IMG/VR virus record: IMGVR_UViG_3300042463_000558
Span: 1-25,768 of that record
Reading direction: 5' to 3' (one strand)
DNA: 25,768 nt
Origin: a virus
Made by a program: the position numbers and the translations under genes. The notes beneath the pieces are model-generated. The model did not search any database, had not been told where the DNA came from, and saw only the letters and a program-made list of their open reading frames with translations. How positions within the stretch are numbered: position 1 is the first letter of the stretch; the number at the start of each line of letters is the position of its first letter. Shown in pieces: positions 7,461-14,048 of this stretch.

Positions 7461-7491
7461 TTTGCAGATATGCAAAAGAGGTGTATCTTTG
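7461..7491 (+). promoter_or_regulatory. Early promoter, Bacteroidota-type, with overlapping palindrome
   Basis: TTTG (7461-7464), a 19-nt spacer and TATCTTTG (7484-7491) match the Bacteroidota primary sigma consensus TTTG-N19-21-TAnnTTTG exactly. The palindrome TTTGCA-GATA-TGCAAA (7461-7476) covers the -33 element, so a bound regulator would block polymerase. Transcription would start near 7498, about 29 nt before the first small early gene. Confidence 0.85.
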
Positions 7492-7526
7492 TAAGGTCAA
7501 TAAGGCACAACAATAAAACAAACGAT

Positions 7527-7709
7527 ATGAAAACTTTAGTAACTGAAATCGAAAACTTACACACTGGCAAAGTAGAAACAAGCAAATCTTATGTCTTAGG
7601 TGTAAACACTAAAGAGCAAGAACAATCGCACTTGCAAAAATTAACAAATCAAATGTCTAAGATGCACTTAACAACCGACTACAAACTTTCACGAGTATAT
7701 TTTATCTAA
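7527..7709 (+). CDS. Small early protein, unknown function
   Basis: A 60-aa protein starting MKTLVTEIENLHTGKVETSK. I chose the ATG at 7527 because the upstream in-frame ATG at 7470 lies inside the promoter, before the expected transcription start; the chosen start has an A-rich leader. The protein is hydrophilic with basic and acidic residues mixed, has no membrane segment and no motif I recognise. As the first gene of the early transcript it is a candidate host-takeover or regulatory protein, an inference from position only. Confidence 0.6.
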   Translation: MKTLVTEIENLHTGKVETSKSYVLGVNTKEQEQSHLQKLTNQMSKMHLTTDYKLSRVYFI

Positions 7710-7727
7710 TCATCAAAACAATTTATT

Positions 7728-7913
7728 ATGGACAAACAACAAATTATCGACCTAATCAAAGCCACAGAGGCTGAACTCTACAAGGAGCTGCTTGAATGTT
7801 ATGAGTATCGTGACGCAAGAGATGCAAAAGATTTGGCTATATTCAGAGCATCAGCTGCTTGGTTTTCTGTTAATCAACTACTTGAAAAAATCGAAGAGAA
7901 TGAAAACAATTAA
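7728..7913 (+). CDS. Small acidic helical early protein, unknown function
   Basis: A 61-aa protein (MDKQQIIDLIKATEAELYKE...) predicted almost wholly alpha-helical, with regularly spaced Leu, Glu and Lys, so it may form a short coiled coil. Leader is A-rich (aaacaatttatt). Its end overlaps the next gene's start by 14 nt in another frame, implying coupled translation. Function not recognised. Confidence 0.6.
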   Translation: MDKQQIIDLIKATEAELYKELLECYEYRDARDAKDLAIFRASAAWFSVNQLLEKIEENENN

Positions 7914-8139
7914 ATTTCTATTCACTGACCTCAACCAAGATGAGCGTCAGTTCCTTGGTGGTGCAGCTGTCATGATTGCTGGACTCGCATTCTTATTTTG
8001 GTTGACAACAACCGTATCAAGACCAGTCTTAGACCATCCAAGCATCGACCCACAAATCTATCAAGAGCAGAGCTATGAGCTCCCAGCTTCATACGATAAA
8101 TATGTAAACAGAATCTACAATGAAAAATATGGAAAATAA
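7900..8139 (+). CDS. Small single-span membrane protein, unknown function
   Basis: A 79-aa protein with one hydrophobic segment (about residues 19-37, LGGAAVMIAGLAFLFWLTT) after a short charged N-terminus (MKTIKFLFTDLNQDERQF), followed by an extracytoplasmic Pro/Tyr-rich tail. The start at 7900 is preferred over longer in-frame options because it gives an ordinary N-terminus and a small overlap with the preceding gene. Possible roles include superinfection exclusion, which early phage membrane proteins often carry out, but nothing in the sequence proves it. Confidence 0.55.
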   Translation: MKTIKFLFTDLNQDERQFLGGAAVMIAGLAFLFWLTTTVSRPVLDHPSIDPQIYQEQSYELPASYDKYVNRIYNEKYGK

Positions 8140-8440
8140 GTATTGGTTTGCAGAGGAATCATCGAATGCCTCAGCCAACAGCATAATCGTTGATGTGTAC
8201 ACTCGCCAGGATGATGAGCACATCGGCACAATTCAACTAATTTACAGCTTTGATAAAAGAAACAACTATGAAGATTGGAAAATTGACACAACAGAATGGC
8301 ATAAAGACCTCACCCTTAAAGAGTGCGATGAGGCAATGCAAGAACTTATTGACAGCGCAACCGAGAACTTCCACGAGTTCGCCTTCGAATGCTACAACTA
8401 TGACCCAAGAGAGGATGATGACGAGTGGTGGTGCATTTAG
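8120..8440 (+). CDS. Acidic early protein, unknown function
   Basis: A 106-aa, strongly acidic protein with aromatic residues: NKYWFAEESSNASANSI near the start, DDEHIGTIQLIYSF in the middle and a C-terminus of Asp/Glu and Trp (DPREDDDEWWCI). A second ATG lies nine bases downstream of the chosen one (8129) and may be the real start. The high negative charge is seen in some anti-restriction and DNA-mimic proteins, but this is only a resemblance in charge. It overlaps the preceding gene by 20 nt. Confidence 0.6.
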   Translation: MKNMENKYWFAEESSNASANSIIVDVYTRQDDEHIGTIQLIYSFDKRNNYEDWKIDTTEWHKDLTLKECDEAMQELIDSATENFHEFAFECYNYDPREDDDEWWCI

Positions 8441-8525
8441 TCACTACCAGCGCAACCGATTCTGGACATCATTCAACCACGATCTATACAACAGAATATG
8501 TGAAATCAAAATGCAAGAGATATGA
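8415..8525 (+). CDS. Possible very small gene, 36 aa
   Basis: An open frame from ATG 8415 (a second ATG follows at 8418) reads MMTSGGAFSHYQRNRFWTSF and ends at TGA 8523-8525, overlapping the next start as ATGA. The overlap style matches the real genes here and otherwise 81 nt would be non-coding. The peptide is basic and rich in aromatic residues. Evidence is limited to spacing, so this is tentative. Confidence 0.35.
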   Translation: MMTSGGAFSHYQRNRFWTSFNHDLYNRICEIKMQEI

Positions 8526-8668
8526 GATTCAAACTTACCTACCACATCGGGCTCGCAGTAGTGCAAGAGTGGATATTCACCAGCAAGTCATTGGCATACT
8601 GGAAAAAGATGGACCTGATTGAGACCGGTCGATATAATGATGGTAAATTCAAAGTGACACCGGTATGA
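8522..8668 (+). CDS. Small basic protein, 48 aa, unknown function
   Basis: A 48-aa frame starting MRFKLTYHIGLAVVQEWIFT and continuing SKSLAYWKKMDLIETGRYND before a short basic end. Its stop overlaps the next gene's start as ATGA (8665-8668), and it fills an otherwise empty stretch. The SLAYWKKMDLIETGRYNDGKF segment looks like the recognition helix and wing of a small winged-helix domain, which would fit the HTH genes that follow, but the protein is too short to be sure. Confidence 0.55.
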   Translation: MRFKLTYHIGLAVVQEWIFTSKSLAYWKKMDLIETGRYNDGKFKVTPV

Positions 8669-8853
8669 ATCAGCATCGAATCATGAGAGTCATCAAGCTG
8701 ATGGAATTTCTCAAGCAGAAGCCAAGACCAGTGCAAGCGATGGTCAGATATCTTGGAATCAGTGAGCGTTCAGTTTACCGATACCTCAAGATGTATGAGC
8801 AGCTCGGCTATCAATTAACCAAAGACAACCATAAAAAATACTTTTTAAAATGA
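8665..8853 (+). CDS. Small winged-helix/HTH DNA-binding regulator
   Basis: A 62-aa protein made of a single HTH: IMRVIKLMEFLKQKPRPVQ (helix 1), AMVRYLGISERSVYRYLKMYEQ (helix-turn-helix, recognition helix about residues 34-44) and LGYQLTKDNHKKYFL (wing). This arrangement is that of the HTH_11/WYL-type N-terminal domain, without the effector domain. It may bind the palindrome or repeats in the control region upstream, an inference from proximity. It overlaps both neighbours by ATGA. Confidence 0.75.
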   Translation: MNQHRIMRVIKLMEFLKQKPRPVQAMVRYLGISERSVYRYLKMYEQLGYQLTKDNHKKYFLK

Positions 8854-9260
8854 CTAAAACAATGCAAGAGATTCTCACTGAAGTGAATCAAGAAATCGTA
8901 AAAAATGACCTTAACTTCACACCTGGTGCAGACAACCGTGCACGTCACAAAGTGTATCAGCGTTACTACTTATTTTTATTCCTTCGCACTCATCGACTAA
9001 CACTGGAGGAGATAGCCAAGATATTTGGAATGGACCATTCAACAGTCGTGTATGGATTGAAGCAAGCCAATATCATGAAAAGAGACCGTTTATTCCTTCG
9101 CATGACCGATGATTTGCGTCAGAAATTCGAGCAATACACAGCTATGGACTATTTGGTTGAGAGAAATCTGATGCTTGATGTGCTCCAGTGTGGCTCATTT
9201 TGGGAGATGAGAAAGCTCCAGGAAGATATTAAAAAAGGGCTGTATGGTGTGACGATATGA
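8850..9260 (+). CDS. DnaA domain IV-like DNA-binding protein, candidate replication initiator
   Basis: A 136-aa protein whose central region (about residues 28-96) resembles the C-terminal DNA-binding domain of bacterial DnaA: a basic helix ARHKVYQRYYLFLFLRTH, then LTLEEIAKIFGMDHSTVVYG with the core MDHSTVVYGLKQA (residues 61-73). This matches the DnaA signature GRDHSTVLHACRK, whose residues contact the DnaA box. The AAA+ ATPase domain of DnaA is absent. A 40-residue C-terminal extension follows (YLVERNLMLDVLQCGSFWEM). Its gene ends inside a copy of GTGACGAT, and four copies of the complement ATCGTCAC follow within 180 nt. I infer a phage initiator or origin regulator; a plain transcription factor is the alternative. 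Confidence 0.7.
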   Translation: MTKTMQEILTEVNQEIVKNDLNFTPGADNRARHKVYQRYYLFLFLRTHRLTLEEIAKIFGMDHSTVVYGLKQANIMKRDRLFLRMTDDLRQKFEQYTAMDYLVERNLMLDVLQCGSFWEMRKLQEDIKKGLYGVTI

Positions 9261-9434
9261 CGGATTCTCTATTGTACCGATTACTGGAGTAATGGCAAAC
9301 AAAATAAGAGCAAAAAATTTTTGAGAGCGTCATCGTCACGCAAAAACGTTAAGTTGCACAATATCAGAATTTTAACCCTTAAGATTTGCAAATTTATCGT
9401 CACGCATCGTCACAAAACACCCATTTATCGTCAC
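9249..9434. repeat. Iteron-like repeat cluster, ATCGTCAC
   Basis: Four direct copies of ATCGTCAC at 9332-9339, 9396-9403, 9406-9413 and 9427-9434, and one inverted copy GTGACGAT at 9249-9256 inside the end of the preceding gene. The last three start 10 and 21 nt apart, one and two helical turns. Two copies read TTATCGTCACG, recalling the DnaA box TTATNCACA. They are probably protein-binding sites. Confidence 0.75.
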
Positions 9435-9471
9435 GAAATGCGTATATTTACACCCCACAAAACAACATTTT
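9261..9471 (+). other. Candidate replication origin and primase-helicase leader
   Basis: A 211-nt gap without a gene. It contains the ATCGTCAC cluster, AT-rich runs (AAAATAAGAGCAAAAAATTTTT near 9300, AATTTTAACCCTTAAGATTTG near 9367) suited to unwinding, and a promoter-like module at its right end. It lies between the DnaA-like gene and the primase-helicase gene, the usual place for an origin. Origin function is inferred. Confidence 0.5.
9436..9452 (+). promoter_or_regulatory. Promoter-like module AAATGCGTATATTTACA (copy 1)
   Basis: The 17-mer AAATGCGTATATTTACA recurs unchanged at 12552-12568, again 17-19 nt before a start codon and followed by CAAAACAACA. TATATTTA resembles the Bacteroidota -7 box. 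No clear TTTG -33 element is seen for this copy; an ATCGTCAC site overlaps the -33 area instead, hinting at control by the repeat-binding protein. Confidence 0.5.
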
Positions 9472-11871
9472 ATGAAAGTTTCAATCTTTAAATCACTCTT
9501 TAACATTAAAGAGACCCCTTTTGAATTGTCCATTCAGGAGGTATACAACCGCATCAGACTCGGCAATCCTGAGCTCATCAAAAAGGTGTCAACCATACGA
9601 TCACTGGAGAAGGCTGACCCCGAGCATGACCGCCTCAAGTCGTCACTGAATGCCATCATGTTCAATGGTACCTTCACCGAGCGAAATGACAGCAGCTTGG
9701 TTGAGCATTCTGGTCTGTGCATTCTGGACTTCGACCAATATCCAACCAAGAAGCTGATGATGGAGGAAAGGAAGCGGCTGATTGCTGACCCCCATGTGAT
9801 GATGGTGTTCACATCGCCATCTGGAAATGGGCTGAAAGCAGTCATCAGAATCCCAAAGTCAGACAAGGTAGAGCACAAGCGCAGATTCACTGCATTCGGC
9901 AAGTACTTCGATAGCGAATACTTTGATGTCAAGAACAGCAACGTCAGCCGTGTGTGCTTTGAATCCTATGACCCTGACATATACTTCAATGAGTTCTGCC
10001 AGGTGTTCGAAGGAATCGAGCAAGACCAGGGCTTCAGCTACACCGAGCGCACTCCTATCTGCATCCTATCCGATGAGGACAAAATCATCAGCCTCATTGA
10101 GCGATTCGACCATGGATGTCAATTCGAGGAAGGTAGTCGCAATGAATTTGTGTTCAAATTGGCAGCTGTGCTCTGCGAGTATGGCATCTCAAAGGATACA
10201 GCAGAACAGTACATCTGGACCAAGTATGCTCAAGGCTCCAGCTTCAGCGAGCAAGAGATGGTCACAACCATTCGCTCGGCTTACAAAAAAGCCTCATACG
10301 GCATCAAATACTTCGAGGATAAAGATACCTTCCAAAGGGTACGTCAAAAGCTAAAGAGCGGCATCGCTGACGATGATATCAAGAAACAACTGAATGTGCG
10401 AGAGGATGTCATTGAGGACATCAAGAAAGAGATTCAGACTGGTGATGATATTTTCTGGTCGGTCAATGAGAAAGGCACGATCACAATCAAGCCATCCAAC
10501 TACTCTGAATTTCTGGTCAAGAACGGATTCAATAAGTACTATCCAGAGAATGCAGAGAAGCCAACCTTTGTCAGAGTCAAAGAGAACAAGGTCAAGATAT
10601 CATCGGCTGAACAAATCAAGGACTTTGTGCTGAACTATCTGCAAAGCAAGGGTGAGATGGATGTCTGGAACTACTGCTCCAGGAATGCATTCCTATTCAA
10701 TGAGAACTTCATAAATATGATTGATAGCATCAACATACTGATGCTTCAGGATAGCAAGAGCTCCTCATATATCCCATTCAAGAATGGAGTGGCAAAGATA
10801 TCCAAGAATAAAGTGGAGCTGAAGAGCTACATCGATGTCGATGGATACATTTGGGAGAATCAAATCATCGAGCGAGATTTCACTATGTTGGATGACTGCA
10901 CCAATGACTTCCAAGATTTTGTCAGCAAGGTGTCAGCAGATGATAGAGGCAGAATCAATGCGCTTGAGACAACACTCGGCTACTTGATGCACACATTCAA
11001 GGATAAGACTGACCAGAAAGCAATCATCTTCAATGACCAAGAAATCGATGACAACCCGAATGGAGGGTCAGGCAAATCACTCATGCTGGCAGCGCTCGGC
11101 AATCTGCGCAGAGTTGTCAAGATTGATGGCAAGAGCTTCAATCCATCCAAGTCTGATTTCGTTTATCAGCGAGTCAACCTGGATACGCAGATTCTGGCAT
11201 TCGATGATGTGCGTAAAGCATTCGACTTCGAGCAGCTATTCAGCCTCATCACAGAAGGAATCACCGTCAACAGAAAGAATAAGGATGAGATATTTATCCC
11301 ATTCAATCGCTCGCCAAAGATTGTCATCACCACCAACTATGTCATCAGTGGTGCTGGCTCTTCTCATGATCGCAGAAGGCATGAGCTTGAATTCTATCAG
11401 TACTTCCATAGCAAGCGCAGCCCACTCGATGAGTATGGTCGCCTATTATTCGACTCCTGGGGTGATGAGGATTGGTTGAAATTCGACAACTACATGGTCA
11501 AGAACCTTCAGAAGTACCTGACAAATGGATTGATGAAAGCCATCAGCATCAACGCAGATGCCAAGCGATTCATCCAGGCAACGTGCAAGGATTTCTTTGA
11601 TTGGGTGGAGGAAGGAAACCTCGCTCTCGATGTGTACCACTACAACGGCACCAAGATTCAGGAATTCACCTCCGAATTCACCTCATTCAAAGAGCTCGAG
11701 CCACGCAGATTCCTCAAATGGGTGCAGTCGTATGCTGATTACAAAGGACACAACATCACTAAAGGCCGAAATCACAACGGCAGATACTTCCTTCTCGAGT
11801 CAGGAACTCCCAAACCGACTCCAGAATCTGATGATATTTGGGATGAACTTAACGAAAAAGCGAAGCAATGA
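9472..11871 (+). CDS. Primase-helicase: VirE-N/BT4734-type primase fused to SF3 helicase
   Basis: A 799-aa replication protein. The N-terminal part looks like an archaeo-eukaryotic-type primase of the VirE-N/BT4734 group: HSGLCILDFDQ with the metal-binding pair Asp86/Asp88, FTSPSGNGLKAVIRI (residues 113-127) and SRVCFESYDPDIYFN (159-173). A helical PriCT-like segment follows (about 200-280). The C-terminal part is a superfamily 3 helicase: Walker A NGGSGKS (Gly531-Ser536), Walker B ILAFDD (Asp578/Asp579) and motif C PKIVITTNY (615-623) with a downstream Arg-rich SSHDRRRHELEF. The last 150 residues resemble a winged-helix end. It would prime and unwind DNA at the fork. It starts 19 nt after a promoter-like module and its stop overlaps the next gene by ATGA. 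Confidence 0.88.
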   Translation: MKVSIFKSLFNIKETPFELSIQEVYNRIRLGNPELIKKVSTIRSLEKADPEHDRLKSSLNAIMFNGTFTERNDSSLVEHSGLCILDFDQYPTKKLMMEERKRLIADPHVMMVFTSPSGNGLKAVIRIPKSDKVEHKRRFTAFGKYFDSEYFDVKNSNVSRVCFESYDPDIYFNEFCQVFEGIEQDQGFSYTERTPICILSDEDKIISLIERFDHGCQFEEGSRNEFVFKLAAVLCEYGISKDTAEQYIWTKYAQGSSFSEQEMVTTIRSAYKKASYGIKYFEDKDTFQRVRQKLKSGIADDDIKKQLNVREDVIEDIKKEIQTGDDIFWSVNEKGTITIKPSNYSEFLVKNGFNKYYPENAEKPTFVRVKENKVKISSAEQIKDFVLNYLQSKGEMDVWNYCSRNAFLFNENFINMIDSINILMLQDSKSSSYIPFKNGVAKISKNKVELKSYIDVDGYIWENQIIERDFTMLDDCTNDFQDFVSKVSADDRGRINALETTLGYLMHTFKDKTDQKAIIFNDQEIDDNPNGGSGKSLMLAALGNLRRVVKIDGKSFNPSKSDFVYQRVNLDTQILAFDDVRKAFDFEQLFSLITEGITVNRKNKDEIFIPFNRSPKIVITTNYVISGAGSSHDRRRHELEFYQYFHSKRSPLDEYGRLLFDSWGDEDWLKFDNYMVKNLQKYLTNGLMKAISINADAKRFIQATCKDFFDWVEEGNLALDVYHYNGTKIQEFTSEFTSFKELEPRRFLKWVQSYADYKGHNITKGRNHNGRYFLLESGTPKPTPESDDIWDELNEKAKQ

Positions 11872-12098
11872 AAAAGACAGCACTCGACTGGTTTCTAACT
11901 GAATTCAAAAAAGAAGTTTGGTTTGAGCCAGATTCAGAACTTGATATATGGATAAAGGAATTGATACCAAAAGCCAAAGAAATGGAGAAAAAAGAAAAGC
12001 TAACAAGGCAGCTATTCATCGGAAAGGTTGTGGAAATTATTGGCTTTGAAAAAACACTTGAGCTATTGAAAGAATCTGAAAAAACAATAAACCAATGA
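11868..12098 (+). CDS. Small helical charged protein, unknown function
   Basis: A 76-aa protein, mostly charged helix: KKTALDWFLTEFKKEV at the start and IPKAKEMEKKEKLTRQLFIG in the middle. Proteins with an 'ALDWF...AKEMEK' pattern are common small genes in Bacteroidota phages and have no known role that I can name. It overlaps both neighbours by ATGA and so is translated together with the replication genes. Confidence 0.65.
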   Translation: MKKTALDWFLTEFKKEVWFEPDSELDIWIKELIPKAKEMEKKEKLTRQLFIGKVVEIIGFEKTLELLKESEKTINQ

Positions 12099-12553
12099 CA
12101 CGACAACACCGACAACTACTAAAAGACCTCCAGCTCAAGCACAAGATGGAGAAATATCCAAGCATCCCACCGCACCTGATTGCCCTGGACCAATGGAATG
12201 ACAACGGAGCCAATGCACTGACCAAGTCAATCATCGGATTCCTTCAATTCAATAACTGCCAAGCGGAGCGCATCAACACGATGGGAGTCTATCGAAAGAA
12301 ATACCGCACTGATGGAGTCGCCATCGGTGGGCAGTGGACCAAGGGAACCGGCACACCAGGTTCGGCAGATATCTCCGCCACGATCAAGGGCCGCTCAGTC
12401 AAGATTGAGGTCAAGTATGGCAAGGATAGACAGTCTGATGCACAGAAAGCATACCAGAAAGCCATCGAAGAGGCTGGTGGTGTGTACATTATTGCACGAG
12501 ATTTTGAAGGATTCTTGAATTTTTATGAGCAGTTTTGCGAATCAATCAAATAA
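12095..12553 (+). CDS. VRR-NUC-like nuclease (PD-(D/E)XK fold)
   Basis: A 152-aa protein whose C-terminal half carries the nuclease pattern GTPGSADISATIKGRSVKIE: Asp92 followed by the E-V-K triad (Glu105, Lys107) and a downstream helix SDAQKAYQKAIEEAGG, ending VYIIARDFEGFLNFY. This is the usual layout of VRR-NUC domains, small endonucleases often replacing Holliday junction resolvases in phages. The N-terminal helix (ANALTKSIIGFLQFNNCQAE) includes Glu60, a likely further active-site residue. Role in resolving or trimming recombination intermediates is inferred from the ERF and exonuclease genes downstream. Confidence 0.75.
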   Translation: MTRQHRQLLKDLQLKHKMEKYPSIPPHLIALDQWNDNGANALTKSIIGFLQFNNCQAERINTMGVYRKKYRTDGVAIGGQWTKGTGTPGSADISATIKGRSVKIEVKYGKDRQSDAQKAYQKAIEEAGGVYIIARDFEGFLNFYEQFCESIK

Positions 12554-12568
12554 ATGCGTATATTTACA
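12534..12568 (+). promoter_or_regulatory. Promoter before ERF gene, with repeat module (copy 2)
   Basis: TTTG (12534-12537), a 21-nt spacer and TATATTTA (12559-12566) fit the Bacteroidota promoter with one mismatch. The module AAATGCGTATATTTACA (12552-12568) is identical to 9436-9452. It overlaps the end of the nuclease gene and ends 17 nt before ATG 12586. Confidence 0.65.
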
Positions 12569-12585
12569 ATTCAAAACAACAATTT

Positions 12586-13104
12586 ATGACTACAAAGAAA
12601 GCAGAGCCAATGAACATTTGGCAAAAATTACACGCTGCCAAGCAGCAGATTGGAAAGGTTGCAAAGAATGCAACGAATCCTCATTTCAAAAAGAGCTATG
12701 CTGACATCAATGCGCTGCTCACAACAGTGGAGCCAATCCTTCACGAGCATGGACTGCTTCTATTGCAGCCAGTGGTGGGCAATGATGTGGTGACTCGTAT
12801 CATCGACATCGATTCTGGTGAGGTCATCGAGTCATTCATGAGCCTTCCAGTCATCACAGACCCACAAAAGGTGCTTGCTGCTGTCACTTACTTCAGAAGA
12901 GGTACATTGCAGTCACTGCTCTCACTTCAAGCTGTGGATGATGATGGCAACACAGCAGCAGCTGCGCCTCAAGGCAAGCCAACGATCACAGATGACCGCT
13001 TCAAGAAAGCACTCGAATCAATCGAAGCTGGCAAGTACACCGCAGAACAGTTGAACTCCAACTATGCACTCACTGAAGTACAACTCAAAATGCTCGCACT
13101 ATGA
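12586..13104 (+). CDS. ERF-family single-strand annealing protein
   Basis: A 172-aa recombinase that would anneal complementary single strands during phage recombination and end repair. Family features are clear: NIWQKLHAAKQQIGKVAKNA, then NPHFKKSYADINALLTTVEP, HGLLLLQPV, and the hallmark AAVTYFRRGTLQSLLSLQAV followed by DDDGN (residues 118-122). The C-terminal tail is Ala/Pro-rich and then helical, as in ERF proteins with a variable tail. I chose ATG 12586 because the in-frame ATG at 12535 lies within the promoter. It overlaps the exonuclease gene by ATGA, forming a two-gene annealing/exonuclease unit like lambda Red. Confidence 0.88.
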   Translation: MTTKKAEPMNIWQKLHAAKQQIGKVAKNATNPHFKKSYADINALLTTVEPILHEHGLLLLQPVVGNDVVTRIIDIDSGEVIESFMSLPVITDPQKVLAAVTYFRRGTLQSLLSLQAVDDDGNTAAAAPQGKPTITDDRFKKALESIEAGKYTAEQLNSNYALTEVQLKMLAL

Positions 13105-13718
13105 AATGGCATCCATCGCAAATCGGTAAACTGATGACCAATGGCAGAGCCAAGGACAGCATGGGAGAAACAGCTAAGAGCTACATCAAGGAATGTGCTA
13201 AGCAAGATTTCTATAACTACACCACAGAACTGAACAACAAATATATCTGGAAGGGTAGAGAGCAAGAGCTGGAGTCAATCAACCTCATCAACTCAGTGAG
13301 ATTCACTGACTATGTCAAGAATGAAGTGACCATCGAGAATGACTATCTCATTGGCACTGCTGATATCATCATCGAGCAGCGAGTCATTGACGTCAAAACA
13401 TCCTGGTCCTTGGATACATTCCCAGCACTTGTGGAAGATGCAGTCAATCCACTCTATGAATGGCAGCTCAGAGCATACATGATGCTATATGACAAGCCAT
13501 GTGCTGAGCTCATCTACTGCATGGTGACTACCTGGGATGAATTCCTCAACGAATACGAGAATCTTCAGCTTCATAGAGTTGACCATATCAATCCTGAGAA
13601 GCGCATCACAGCACTCTGGTACGACAGAGATGAGGACATCGAGGCTAAGATGGTTGCTCGCCTTAAAGAAGCATCCGATCTATATCATGAATATTACGAA
13701 CAACTAAATAACAAGTAA
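13101..13718 (+). CDS. PD-(D/E)XK exonuclease, partner of the ERF protein
   Basis: A 205-aa nuclease of the YqaJ/RecE-like group. Active-site candidates are Glu56 in WKGREQELES, Asp88 in YLIGTADIII, Asp97 and Lys99 in VIDVKTSWS and Gln122 in YEWQLRAYMMLYD; the GTAD...DVKTSW...QLRAYM order is diagnostic for this fold. The likely role is 5'-end resection producing single strands for the upstream ERF protein. Overlaps ERF by ATGA; an ssDNA-binding protein gene follows after 3 nt. Confidence 0.85.
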   Translation: MKWHPSQIGKLMTNGRAKDSMGETAKSYIKECAKQDFYNYTTELNNKYIWKGREQELESINLINSVRFTDYVKNEVTIENDYLIGTADIIIEQRVIDVKTSWSLDTFPALVEDAVNPLYEWQLRAYMMLYDKPCAELIYCMVTTWDEFLNEYENLQLHRVDHINPEKRITALWYDRDEDIEAKMVARLKEASDLYHEYYEQLNNK

Positions 13719-13721
13719 ACA

Positions 13722-14048
13722 ATGGAAGAGCTAAAAGCAAAAGGCACCATTCACCACCTTGGTGAAGCCAAACAAGTGAGTGACAAGATGAACATCAGAG
13801 AGTTCGTTCTCTCAATCGGTGACAAGTATCCACAGCTGGTACAATTTCAAGCTGTCAATGAGCGAGTGATGTTCCTTGACAATGCAACACCAGGTATGGA
13901 ATGTGAGGTCAAGTTCGACTTGAGAGGTCGTGAGTACAACGGCAGATATTATGTCAGCCTCAATGCTTGGGATATCCGCATCGCAAAACCAGCAGCAGCA
14001 CCATCAAAACCAATCTCAGATGAAATCGATGACGATTTACCTTTCTGA
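13722..14048 (+). CDS. DUF3127-type single-stranded DNA-binding protein
   Basis: A 108-aa OB-fold protein. The core reads MNIREFVLSIGDKYPQLVQF, then VKFDLRGREYNGRYYVSLNAW, the pattern of DUF3127, a family of Bacteroidota SSB-like proteins. The C-terminus is a short Ala/Pro linker ending in the acidic tip DDDLPF, the SSB protein-interaction motif that recruits replication and repair enzymes. Its place beside the exonuclease and ERF genes supports a role in coating single strands during replication and recombination. Confidence 0.88.
   Translation: MEELKAKGTIHHLGEAKQVSDKMNIREFVLSIGDKYPQLVQFQAVNERVMFLDNATPGMECEVKFDLRGREYNGRYYVSLNAWDIRIAKPAAAPSKPISDEIDDDLPF

Larger units (their letters stand above)
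7112..7526 (+). promoter_or_regulatory. Non-coding control region between lysis and early genes
   Basis: A 415-nt AT-rich stretch with no credible gene. In order it holds an inverted repeat (7120-7134), two terminators, four GGGTA motifs (starting 7271, 7312, 7367, 7400), each near a complementary ACC-containing segment, a 26-nt direct repeat pair (7355-7380 and 7388-7413), a perfect palindrome (7461-7476) and the early promoter (7461-7491). This density of repeats suggests binding of one or more phage regulators. Confidence 0.7.

Noticed and set aside
7470-7526. Upstream in-frame start for the first early gene
   Set aside because: The ATG at 7470 lies between the -33 and -7 promoter elements, before the expected transcription start.
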